From assembly GCF_008033115.1 (NCBI RefSeq), contig NZ_CP041203.1, positions 2,914,001-2,978,000 on the forward strand: a stretch of 64,000 nucleotides of DNA, given 5' to 3'. Of this stretch, positions 6,954 through 15,295 are shown piece by piece. Origin of the DNA: Cellulomonas sp. Y8. Its GTDB lineage: Bacteria; Actinomycetota; Actinomycetes; Actinomycetales; Cellulomonadaceae. The notes beneath the pieces are model-generated. The model was not told the origin of the DNA, did not search any database, and worked only from the letters and a program-made list of their open reading frames with translations. The translations under genes and the position numbers were made by a program. Position 1 is the first letter of the stretch. The number at the start of each line of letters is the position of its first letter.

Positions 6954-9900
6954 AATCCTCCAGACGATCGCCGATACCTTCGTCGACTTGCTGCCCCGGG
7001 TGATCACGGGTGACGATCCGGCGGCCCACCTCGACTACATGCCAGCACGTGGCCGGGAGAGTCTTGGGTTCGGCGACGAGACCATGATCGCCCACGTTCG
7101 CGCAGCCGTCTCCCGGCGCCCTTTGATTCCCGACGCCAGCGGATCGCTGTGCTTCGGCCTCGACCTGCGCCCGCTGGACTTCGCCGTGAAGTTCGCGCCC
7201 AAAGTTCACGAGGGATGGGCGCTGTCGCCCAACACGGGGAGGGACGTGCCGCACTGGCGCTGCTACTCGACGGACACCAGAGCGACCCGCCTCCGCGATC
7301 TGTTCGTTGCCGGCATGGAGGACGACTTCGCGGTCGAGGGCTCGCGCGATCAGTTGCGGGCTCTCGAGAGGCTGCCCAAGCGAGGGCTTCTCGCCTGGCT
7401 GCGCGAATGGGCCGAGGGCACAGACCCTGTCTCCGCCGCCAATGCTCTGAAGACCGTGATGGGTCACAGGTCGCTCGAGTCGATCGAGCAGGCGAAGGTC
7501 ATCCTGACGACCGACGGGCCCCGAGCGATCACCGACAAGGACCTCGTCTTCCTGCATCAAGAGGGCGACGTGCACCTCGACGGAGCGGTGTTCGTCGACC
7601 CCGAGTTCCTGTCGCAGCCCGGGGTGGAGGCTCTGCTCAAGCAGGCGGGCTTCCGTGACATGGACCCCGAGACGGTTCTCAACGCGCGTGTGGCGGCGCT
7701 GCCGGATGCGCCGTCGCCGGCCGAGCTCCAGACACTGTGGGAGGCGGTCCTCGACGTTCCCGTGCACGCCGCAGCCAAGATCCTCGAGCGGCATAGCACC
7801 AAGGTGAAGGTGCCCACTAAAGACGGAGCGTGGGCCGGGCCAGTGGGCGTTTTCGACATCCCGGAAGCCCTCGGAGGCGAGCTGGCATCGAGGCTTCTCG
7901 ACCGCGAACGCTGCCTTCCGGAGGTTGCCCACCGCATCGGGGTAATCCAGGAGCCGGTCGCGAACTTCCTGGAGGAGCAAGAGCCGCTCCGCGATGACTA
8001 CCGGGACTGGATGCGGGCCCACCTCAACTCGAAGCTGGGGCCGGGTGACCGGGCCATCGAACGGATAGACCTCGAACCGGGCGAGGGCCCCGGTCCGTTC
8101 TCGGTCCTCCTCATGCTCCAGAGGGCCGAGGCGTCGCCTGCATTGCGGGAGCACTGGACGGTGGGCCTCATGGAGCTCGGCGACCGCCCGTGGATCTGTG
8201 AGGACGTCGACTCAGGCCGGACCTATGAGGTGCAGTCCCCGGCGCGCTGGGCGGTGGAGCACGCGGGCCTGGTGAGGACCACCCGGGGCTTCGCGGCACC
8301 CGGACAAGCCGCGCACCCGTCCCTCCTCCGGTTCGAAGCACTGCTTCCTCTGTTCCGCGGCTACGGTCGGATTGCCGACGCGCTCGGGCTCCCTTCCGAG
8401 CTCGAGCGGGTTGCACCAGAGGTTCTCAGGGCCTCCCTGGAGGCACCGGTCTTCGCGGACACGATCGCTGACGCAACCCTCGTCGAGTTCATCCTCACCG
8501 CCGTACGCGTGGCTTTCCCAGACGGTGGGCGGCCGGTCAGCATCCCGGCGCGCGTCGGCCGTGCGGTTGAGCCTCGTTCGCCGGAGACGGTCTACGTCGC
8601 CTCTTCGGAGGACGAGCGCAAGTACCTTGCGACGCGGGGACGGCCTTACCTGTTCGCCGAGGGAGCCCAAGTCGAGGCGCTCGTCGCCACGGTCGGCTGC
8701 AGGCGGTTCGAGGACAGCTTCGCCTTCTCGATGGTGATCGACGGTCTTCAGGCCGGCCAGCCGATCAAGGACGTCTTCACGGGCCTTCGCTCCGTTCACG
8801 TCGCCGAGACCGTCGCCCACGCATCGATCGCGCGTGCCATGCAGATCGCCAAACGGGTCACGACGGAGGACGGCGTCGAGGACCAGCCGCTTGAGTGGTG
8901 GCTGGAGGGCAACGACCTCGTCATCAGGGATGACCTGCCCGAAGCCCGTGCGCTTGCGATCGTCAACGAGGCCTTCGGCCTCTGCCTGGACCACGCTGAG
9001 CTGGGCCGGGTCCAGATGGTCGGCCTCGGCCACCGGCTCGAGGGACTCCGGGCGGAGGCCAAGGCGGCAGCGACTGACGCCGAGCGTCTCGAGGTCTATC
9101 TCGGGCCCGACACTCTGCGCGAGGCGCTCCCCAAGGGACTCTGGGGGGCCCTGGAGTCACAGAGGCTCGTCAACGACGACACCTCCCTAGGGGAGCTCTT
9201 CCTCACGGTCTACGGCACGGACTCGATCCACATGTTGGAGGATGCGTTCCGTGAAGAGGGCTTCCCTGACGTACCCACCAGGTGGGCCGGGGGGGACGCG
9301 ACGATCTCCTGGCTCCGCAAGATGGGATTCGGTACCTCATTCGCGGGACGGCGCGCCGAGCCGCAGGAAGACGAGTTCGTGGTCCCGGGAGCCGTTCGAC
9401 TCAGCCCACTGCACGACTTCCAGACCGCGATCAGCGACGAGTTGCGCACGGTGCTCATCCAACGTGAAGCGGACGGCCGCGCTGGTAAGGCGATGGTCGA
9501 GCTCCCGACGGGGGCCGGCAAGACCCGCGTCGCCTCCGAGACGACGTTGCGGCTCTTCACGGAAGGAGCGCTTCGAGGCCCGGTGCTGTGGATCGCCCAG
9601 TCCCAGGAACTCTGCGAGCAGGCCGTCCAGACCTGGAGTGCGGTGTGGCGAGGGCTGCGCGACGAGCGTCCTCTCGGCATCGGGCGGCTCTGGGAGAACC
9701 ACACGGTCCACGAACCCGAGACGGACTTCAGCGTGATCGTCGCCACGGACGCCAAGCTGGACCTCGTCCGGACTAGTCGGGACTACGACTGGTTGGCGAA
9801 CGCGACTGCCGTCTTCGTCGACGAAGCCCACCGTGCCGGAGACTCGGAGCGATACACCCGAATCCTGAGCTGGCTCGGTGTGGCGGGCCGGGAGTGGGCC

Positions 9901-10614
9901 AGGCCGCTCGTCGGTCTTTCGGCGACGCCGTTCAAGGGCGGAAGCAGCGGGACCGACTCGCTCGCGGCCCGGTTCGGGAGGCGCAAGCTCGCCGCCTTCG
10001 ACGAGGACCCCTACCGACAGCTCGCCGAGCGAAAGGTACTCGCCCGCGTGGAGCACCAGGTGCTCCGGGGGATCGACGTGGCGCTGAGCCGTTCCGAGAT
10101 CCATGACGCCAGGACCTTCAGGAAAGTCAGCGACACCGTCATGACGCGGATCGCCGAAGACCAAGCGCGAATGGCCGCACTGGTGGACCACATCACCCGC
10201 CAGGATGAGGACTGGCCGATCCTGGTCTTCACGCCGACGGTGCTCTCCGCGCAGGTGCTCGCTGCGACGCTTCGGTACCGCGGGCGGAATGCGGCGGCGG
10301 TGTCCGGAGAGACAGGGCGCCAGCGGCGACGCGAGGTGATCGCTGAGTTCAAGGCCGGCCGGATCCAAGTCCTGACCAACTGCGACCTCCTCACCCAGGG
10401 CTTCGACGCCCCTGGCGTCCGGGCCCTGTACATCGCCCGACCTACCTTCAGCCCCGGCGCCTACATCCAGATGGCGGGGCGCGGACTTCGTGGGCCGGCC
10501 AACGGCGGCAAGGAGGAGTGCCTGATCGTCGATCTCGTTGACAACTTCGGTGAAGTCAACGACTTTCTCGGGTACCGCGAGTACGAGACGTTCTGGCAGG
10601 AGCACCGCAGTTGA
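6745..10614 (+). CDS. SF2 helicase part of the GHKL-helicase protein (continues the frame broken upstream)
   Basis: About 1290 codons without interruption. The middle region (about 6760-9350) is the remainder of a large sacsin-like protein with no motif I can name. The C-terminal 400 residues are a DEAD/DEAH-type SF2 helicase: motif I ELPTGAGKT (codons near 9500), motif II VFVDEAHRAG (near 9810), motif III GLSATPFKG (near 9920) and motif VI QMAGRGLRG (near 10470). ATP-driven translocation or remodelling of DNA is expected. The start shown is the point where sensible coding begins; the native start is 5913 in the other frame. The stop overlaps the next gene's TTG start by 4 nt, so the products are translationally coupled. 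Vsr, a methyltransferase and drmAB around it point to phage defence. Confidence 0.85.
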   Translation: MRGREVGEAVSRSEVKVTVALPRQQSRLRIGQFWSYFPLQDRTSASALFNAPWSVNDDRTTLLRNDYNREILQTIADTFVDLLPRVITGDDPAAHLDYMPARGRESLGFGDETMIAHVRAAVSRRPLIPDASGSLCFGLDLRPLDFAVKFAPKVHEGWALSPNTGRDVPHWRCYSTDTRATRLRDLFVAGMEDDFAVEGSRDQLRALERLPKRGLLAWLREWAEGTDPVSAANALKTVMGHRSLESIEQAKVILTTDGPRAITDKDLVFLHQEGDVHLDGAVFVDPEFLSQPGVEALLKQAGFRDMDPETVLNARVAALPDAPSPAELQTLWEAVLDVPVHAAAKILERHSTKVKVPTKDGAWAGPVGVFDIPEALGGELASRLLDRERCLPEVAHRIGVIQEPVANFLEEQEPLRDDYRDWMRAHLNSKLGPGDRAIERIDLEPGEGPGPFSVLLMLQRAEASPALREHWTVGLMELGDRPWICEDVDSGRTYEVQSPARWAVEHAGLVRTTRGFAAPGQAAHPSLLRFEALLPLFRGYGRIADALGLPSELERVAPEVLRASLEAPVFADTIADATLVEFILTAVRVAFPDGGRPVSIPARVGRAVEPRSPETVYVASSEDERKYLATRGRPYLFAEGAQVEALVATVGCRRFEDSFAFSMVIDGLQAGQPIKDVFTGLRSVHVAETVAHASIARAMQIAKRVTTEDGVEDQPLEWWLEGNDLVIRDDLPEARALAIVNEAFGLCLDHAELGRVQMVGLGHRLEGLRAEAKAAATDAERLEVYLGPDTLREALPKGLWGALESQRLVNDDTSLGELFLTVYGTDSIHMLEDAFREEGFPDVPTRWAGGDATISWLRKMGFGTSFAGRRAEPQEDEFVVPGAVRLSPLHDFQTAISDELRTVLIQREADGRAGKAMVELPTGAGKTRVASETTLRLFTEGALRGPVLWIAQSQELCEQAVQTWSAVWRGLRDERPLGIGRLWENHTVHEPETDFSVIVATDAKLDLVRTSRDYDWLANATAVFVDEAHRAGDSERYTRILSWLGVAGREWARPLVGLSATPFKGGSSGTDSLAARFGRRKLAAFDEDPYRQLAERKVLARVEHQVLRGIDVALSRSEIHDARTFRKVSDTVMTRIAEDQARMAALVDHITRQDEDWPILVFTPTVLSAQVLAATLRYRGRNAAAVSGETGRQRRREVIAEFKAGRIQVLTNCDLLTQGFDAPGVRALYIARPTFSPGAYIQMAGRGLRGPANGGKEECLIVDLVDNFGEVNDFLGYREYETFWQEHRS

Positions 10615-12125
10615 TCCTCTCCCCCGACCTCGTCGACATCGAGCGCACAGCCACGAGCGACGCGGAGCGCCGCGTGGCCCGCCTGCTCCGGGGCGTTGAC
10701 GGCGATCCGGATGCCGTCGCCTTCCACTCGGTCAAGCTGCGCTCCCACGCCTACAAGCAACAGGCAGAGGCCGACTTCGTCGTCCTCTGGCGTGGAGTCG
10801 TCGTCGTCGTGGAAGTCAAGGGCGGTGGGGTGCGCAAACACGACGGCACCTGGTACTCGATCGACCGGCGTGACGAGTGGCATCGCCTGCCGAGTTCGCC
10901 GATGGAGCAAGCCAGGTCGGCCGCCTATGCGCTCCGCGACATCCTCACCGAGGAGGGGGTCGGCTGGTACGCGCACGAGGCGGTGGTCATCACGCCCGAC
11001 GTCGAGCCGCCGCCGCACTCGACGGAGTGGGCACCCACCCATTGGCTCGCGAAGGACGAGATGAGCACCGACGCCCTTTGCGCCGCTCTCGACACCGTCG
11101 CCGCCGGTGCGCGCCGGCCACCGACGGGCCGCAGACTCGCGCGGGCCGATGACCTGCGCGTCCGGCTCTTCGGAGAGTTCACCCGGATCCCTGTCATCGA
11201 CGCACTCCGCGGGGCGGTCCTCGACGAGCAGAACCGCGCGACCGAGGCGCAGGCAAGGGTGCTCGCCACCCTCGCACGCAATCCCAGAGTGCTCGTGACG
11301 GGTGGTGCTGGGACGGGCAAGTCCGTGGTCCTCGCCGAGGCCGCCAAGCAGGACGCCGACCTCGGCCGTGCCACACTGATCACCTACAGGTCGCCAGGCC
11401 TGTCCGCGTTCTTCGCACAGCGGGTCGCGGGCCGCGACATTCATCTCGTCGCCTTCGAGGACCTGCCCGACGACCGCACGTTCGACTCCGTGTTCGTCGA
11501 CGAGGCGCAGGACCTCATGAACGCCCAGGGGATGGACCGACTCGACGGCCTGATCCGCGGCGGCCGGTCCTCCGGCCGATGGCGGATGTTCCTCGACCCG
11601 AACAACCAGGCCCACGTGGACGGGGAGTTCGATGAGGACGTGCTCGCGCTGGTCGCGGACGAGGCGACGACCGTCGACCTGGACCTCAACGTCCGCAACA
11701 CCAAGGCGATCGTCCACGTCGTGCAGGAGTACCTCGGCGCCGACATCGGCGACCCCGGCATCGTGCACGGCGAGAACGTTCATTGGGTGGCCTCCACGAA
11801 CGGCGGCCTGACGGAAGCCGGTGAGCTAGCGAGCAGGTTGGTGGCGGACGGGGTGAGGCGCGACAACATCTGGATCGTCGACGTAGGGTCCGCCGCCCCT
11901 CTCCGCAATGAGCGTGGCGTGCTCGTCACCAACCCCAGGCATGCCAAGGGCCTCGAGGCGGAGCACGTCATCGTGTGCGGACTGCCCGAGGTCTTCGATG
12001 CCCGGGGCACGGCGGCGCTCTACGTCGCGGTCACGAGGGCTCGCGTGGCCCTGCACGTCGTTGCGTCGGACCTGGAGATGGCGCGGCTCAAGGATCTCGT
12101 CCGACGGAGGATGGTGGCGGAGTGA
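10611..12125 (+). CDS. NERD nuclease domain fused to an SF1 (UvrD/DUF2075-like) helicase
   Basis: 504 residues. The N-terminal NERD domain (about residues 20-110) shows E..V...L, EADFVVLWRG and VVVVEVKGG, the D...ExK nuclease core. From about residue 200 there is an SF1 helicase: Walker A VTGGAGTGKSVV (near 230), Walker B VFVDEAQDL (near 296), NVRNTKAIV and the C-terminal YVAVTRAR (near 472) that pairs with motif VI of UvrD-type enzymes. The TTG start overlaps the previous stop by 4 nt (TTGA), and its own stop overlaps the next start (GTGA). The likely role is cleavage plus unwinding of invading DNA, inferred from domains and from the drmAB neighbours. This gene is not part of the standard DISARM set. 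Confidence 0.88.
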   Translation: MILSPDLVDIERTATSDAERRVARLLRGVDGDPDAVAFHSVKLRSHAYKQQAEADFVVLWRGVVVVVEVKGGGVRKHDGTWYSIDRRDEWHRLPSSPMEQARSAAYALRDILTEEGVGWYAHEAVVITPDVEPPPHSTEWAPTHWLAKDEMSTDALCAALDTVAAGARRPPTGRRLARADDLRVRLFGEFTRIPVIDALRGAVLDEQNRATEAQARVLATLARNPRVLVTGGAGTGKSVVLAEAAKQDADLGRATLITYRSPGLSAFFAQRVAGRDIHLVAFEDLPDDRTFDSVFVDEAQDLMNAQGMDRLDGLIRGGRSSGRWRMFLDPNNQAHVDGEFDEDVLALVADEATTVDLDLNVRNTKAIVHVVQEYLGADIGDPGIVHGENVHWVASTNGGLTEAGELASRLVADGVRRDNIWIVDVGSAAPLRNERGVLVTNPRHAKGLEAEHVIVCGLPEVFDARGTAALYVAVTRARVALHVVASDLEMARLKDLVRRRMVAE

Positions 12126-15100
12126 CGCTCACGGCGCAACAAGCGGCGGCACTGACCCATCTGCGTGGCGCGTACGTCGGCCCCGAGGGAGGGCCGGCGG
12201 AGGTCGTGGAGAACCCGCCTAACCTGCGGTACTCCGTCGGAATCCTCTTCCCCCGGGAGGTGCCGGATCATCCGGACACGAGCCCGGAACCCGACGTCGA
12301 TGCGGACGTGTCCGAGTCCGACGTTGAGGAGGACAGTGCGGGAGTCCCCCTCGCCGAGGACTGGCGCCCGTCGTCGGTGGCGATCTCGTTCGTCACGGAC
12401 GGCACATCCGTCCTGTGCGATCTGACCGGAGCCACCTACGAGGACGTCCGTGGCGACGGGCCTCCGGCTTGGCGGCGACACCCATTCGAGATCCGAGCCC
12501 TCGAACTCTCCGACACCCGCCCGCCCGAGACGCTCACGGTAGGCGGTGTGCCCGTCGAGATCGGCGCCCGGTGGCGGAGCTACCGGTCGGGGCGCCTCGT
12601 GACAGTTCATGCCAGGGTCCTCTCGACCTCGCTCGGAGACGACCGTCTCGACGTGCCCCTGACCTTGTTCCAGGTTGCACTGTCGGTCACGGCCGCGCCC
12701 GGCCACCGCTTCCTCGAGTACGATGTGAGGCGCTCGCTGGACGTCGACGAGGAGTCGGCGGAGCTGCGCGTCCGGTACCGCAACCGGAAGGTCTATGCGG
12801 TCGGCCACGGGATGGCCGCAGATTGGGAACTCATAGGGTCCGACTGCTCGAAGGTGTTCCTCGACCCGATGCCGGCGTTCGTCGTACCGGCGGTCGAAGT
12901 GACAGGGTTCCGCTCGGGCACCTCCGAAGACCAGGCCCTCGAACTGAAACACCTGGCTCAGATCGACACCGAGCCGGGCGCAGTCCTCCCTTCCCTGGAC
13001 GCCTTCCTGCACGCCTTCGAGAAGTGGGTCGAGGCAGAAGTACTGCGGGCCATGGCCCTTGCCGACGACGCACCTGTCGCCCGCACGATCGCCGATCGCG
13101 CGCGGACGACCGCCAGCCGGATGAGTGAGGGGGTCGAGCTACTGCGCGCACCCGAGAATGCTCTCCATCGCACGGCGTTCGCCCTCGGCATGGCGGCGAT
13201 GCGCCTGCAGATGCTCCAGGCGATGGCGCAACGTGGCGACGAACCTCGCGAGCCCCGCTGGCGGCCCTTCCAATTGGGGTTCCTGCTGGTCGCGCTCGCC
13301 TCGACCCTCGGCGACGACCACGATGACCGCGAACTCGTGGACCTCATCTGGTTCCCCACCGGTGGCGGGAAGACCGAGGCCTACCTCGCCCTCGCCGCCA
13401 CGGAGGTCTTTCGGCGGCGACTCGAGCACGGGACGGCTGGCGCGGGCACCGCCGTGATAACCCGATACACCCTCCGGTTGCTCACTGCACAACAGTTCCA
13501 GCGGACCGCGGCACTCGTCTGCGCGATGGAGCTCCTCAGACGGCCAGGCCGGTTGCACGACACGCGAGTCAAGGGAATGCCGCGCTTCACCATCGGCCTA
13601 TGGGTCGGCAACCAGGTGACGCCTGGGACCCGCGCCGAGGCCAAGGGCGCACTGGCCAGACTGCACAAGGCGGCGCGGCCCGACGAAGCGAACCAGTTCC
13701 AGATCGAGAGTTGCCCCTGGTGCGGCGCCCCGCTCCTGCCGCCGAAGCACTCGACCGATCGAACCCTCTACGGGCTGCGCCTCGACGGCCACGACACCGT
13801 CATTTACTGCACGGACCAGGCGTGCCCGTTCGCCGATGAGCTACCCGTCGCGGTTGTGGACCAGGTCATCTACGACGACCCGCCGACGATCGTTCTCGCC
13901 ACTGTGGACAAGTTCGCGCGCCTCCAGTTCCGACCGGAGGCCGGGCGCATTCTCGGCATCGGGACGCCCTACCGCCAGCCTTCCCTGGTCATCCAGGACG
14001 AGCTGCACCTTCTCTCCGGGCCGCTCGGCACCACCGTGGCTGTCTTCGACTCCGTCATCCAGGTACTCCTCTCCCGCGGCGGCGCGAGGCCGAAGATCGT
14101 CGCCTCGACCGCCACCATCCGGTCGTCCGCGGAGCAGGTCTCCGGGCTCTACGGGCGACCCGTCAGCCTCTATCCTCCAGCCGGTATCGACGACGACCGG
14201 ACCTTCTTCTCCCGACCCGTCGCCACTGGTGAGGGGAGGCTCTACGTGGGCCTCATGCCGCAGTCGACGTCGCAGGCTTCGGCCCTGGTGGCGGCTGCCT
14301 CACCCCTCCTCGAGCTCCCCGGAGCGTTGTCACGCACGGCCGGTACAAGCAGCTCCAAGGACGCCTACTGGACGGCCGTTCTCTACCACAACAGCCTCCG
14401 AGAACTCGGCCGCTCCGGGGCCCTTGTCGCCGATGACGTGAACGCACGGCTCGAGGCACGCGCCGGGCGACTCGGGCTGGAACCGCGGGCCGTCAGAGCG
14501 GACCGAGTGGTCGAGCTCACCAGCCGACAAGAGGCGGAAGAGCTTCCCAAGCACCTGCGTGCGCTCAGCCGGAGCGCCGACGAGTCGGACTCGGCCGTGG
14601 ACGTGGTCCTGTCCTCCAACATGCTGTCCGTCGGAATCGACGTGCCTCGCTTGAGCCTCATGCTGATGGTGGGCCAGCCGAAGACGACGGCCGAGTACAT
14701 CCAGGCGACCAGCCGGGTCGGACGCGGCGCCGTGCGCGGTCTCGTCGTCACCCTGTTCAGATCCAACCGCGCGCGCGACCGTTCCCACTTCGAGACGTTC
14801 CGCGCCTACCACGAGGCCCTCTACCGGAGCGTCGAGCCGACGAGCGTGACTCCATGGTCGGTGTCCTCCCGCGCCCGGTCACTCGGAGGTGCCATCGTCG
14901 CGGCGCTTCGACAGTCGGTCCCCGCTCTCGCTGCGAACGACGCGGCCAGCAGGTTCGACCTCAGCGACGTCCACCTTCAGCCGGCAATCAACGCCGTGCT
15001 CGATCCATTGCTCGATCTCGTCCGACGCGCCGACCCCAGCGAGGCGGAGGAAACCGAGGACGAGTTGCGATCACTCATTCGCGATTGGGACAGACGCGCC

Positions 15101-15295
15101 GCCGCGTCCCGTGAGTCCGGGACGCCCCTGCTGTACGACCGGCGGAAGGCTGACGATCTGGGATTGCTCAAACGCTTCGGCCAACAGGGCGAAGGTTGGC
15201 TGGTCGCCGACTCGATGCGTTCGGTCGACCCGAATGTCGCGATCGAGGTTCACGAGCCGATGGAGGAGGTCCCCGGTGGAACGCATTCGGCATGA
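12122..15295 (+). CDS. drmA: DrmA-like helicase (DISARM family)
   Basis: 1057 residues, the size and layout of DISARM DrmA. Motif I is IWFPTGGGKTEAYL (near residue 411), followed by RYTLRLLTAQQFQR; a zinc ribbon lies at CPWCGAP...CTDQAC (about 531-565); motif II is the DELH variant VIQDELHLLSG (near 625); motif III is STATIR (near 662); motif VI is YIQATSRVGRG (near 860). About 400 residues without nameable domains precede the helicase, as in the family. GTG 12122 overlaps the upstream stop by 4 nt and has a GG-rich ribosome site. DrmA and DrmB are the core partners in DISARM, where DrmA works with DrmB on phage DNA. Assignment is by motif and by the adjacent DUF1998 gene. Confidence 0.88.
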   Translation: MTLTAQQAAALTHLRGAYVGPEGGPAEVVENPPNLRYSVGILFPREVPDHPDTSPEPDVDADVSESDVEEDSAGVPLAEDWRPSSVAISFVTDGTSVLCDLTGATYEDVRGDGPPAWRRHPFEIRALELSDTRPPETLTVGGVPVEIGARWRSYRSGRLVTVHARVLSTSLGDDRLDVPLTLFQVALSVTAAPGHRFLEYDVRRSLDVDEESAELRVRYRNRKVYAVGHGMAADWELIGSDCSKVFLDPMPAFVVPAVEVTGFRSGTSEDQALELKHLAQIDTEPGAVLPSLDAFLHAFEKWVEAEVLRAMALADDAPVARTIADRARTTASRMSEGVELLRAPENALHRTAFALGMAAMRLQMLQAMAQRGDEPREPRWRPFQLGFLLVALASTLGDDHDDRELVDLIWFPTGGGKTEAYLALAATEVFRRRLEHGTAGAGTAVITRYTLRLLTAQQFQRTAALVCAMELLRRPGRLHDTRVKGMPRFTIGLWVGNQVTPGTRAEAKGALARLHKAARPDEANQFQIESCPWCGAPLLPPKHSTDRTLYGLRLDGHDTVIYCTDQACPFADELPVAVVDQVIYDDPPTIVLATVDKFARLQFRPEAGRILGIGTPYRQPSLVIQDELHLLSGPLGTTVAVFDSVIQVLLSRGGARPKIVASTATIRSSAEQVSGLYGRPVSLYPPAGIDDDRTFFSRPVATGEGRLYVGLMPQSTSQASALVAAASPLLELPGALSRTAGTSSSKDAYWTAVLYHNSLRELGRSGALVADDVNARLEARAGRLGLEPRAVRADRVVELTSRQEAEELPKHLRALSRSADESDSAVDVVLSSNMLSVGIDVPRLSLMLMVGQPKTTAEYIQATSRVGRGAVRGLVVTLFRSNRARDRSHFETFRAYHEALYRSVEPTSVTPWSVSSRARSLGGAIVAALRQSVPALAANDAASRFDLSDVHLQPAINAVLDPLLDLVRRADPSEAEETEDELRSLIRDWDRRAAASRESGTPLLYDRRKADDLGLLKRFGQQGEGWLVADSMRSVDPNVAIEVHEPMEEVPGGTHSA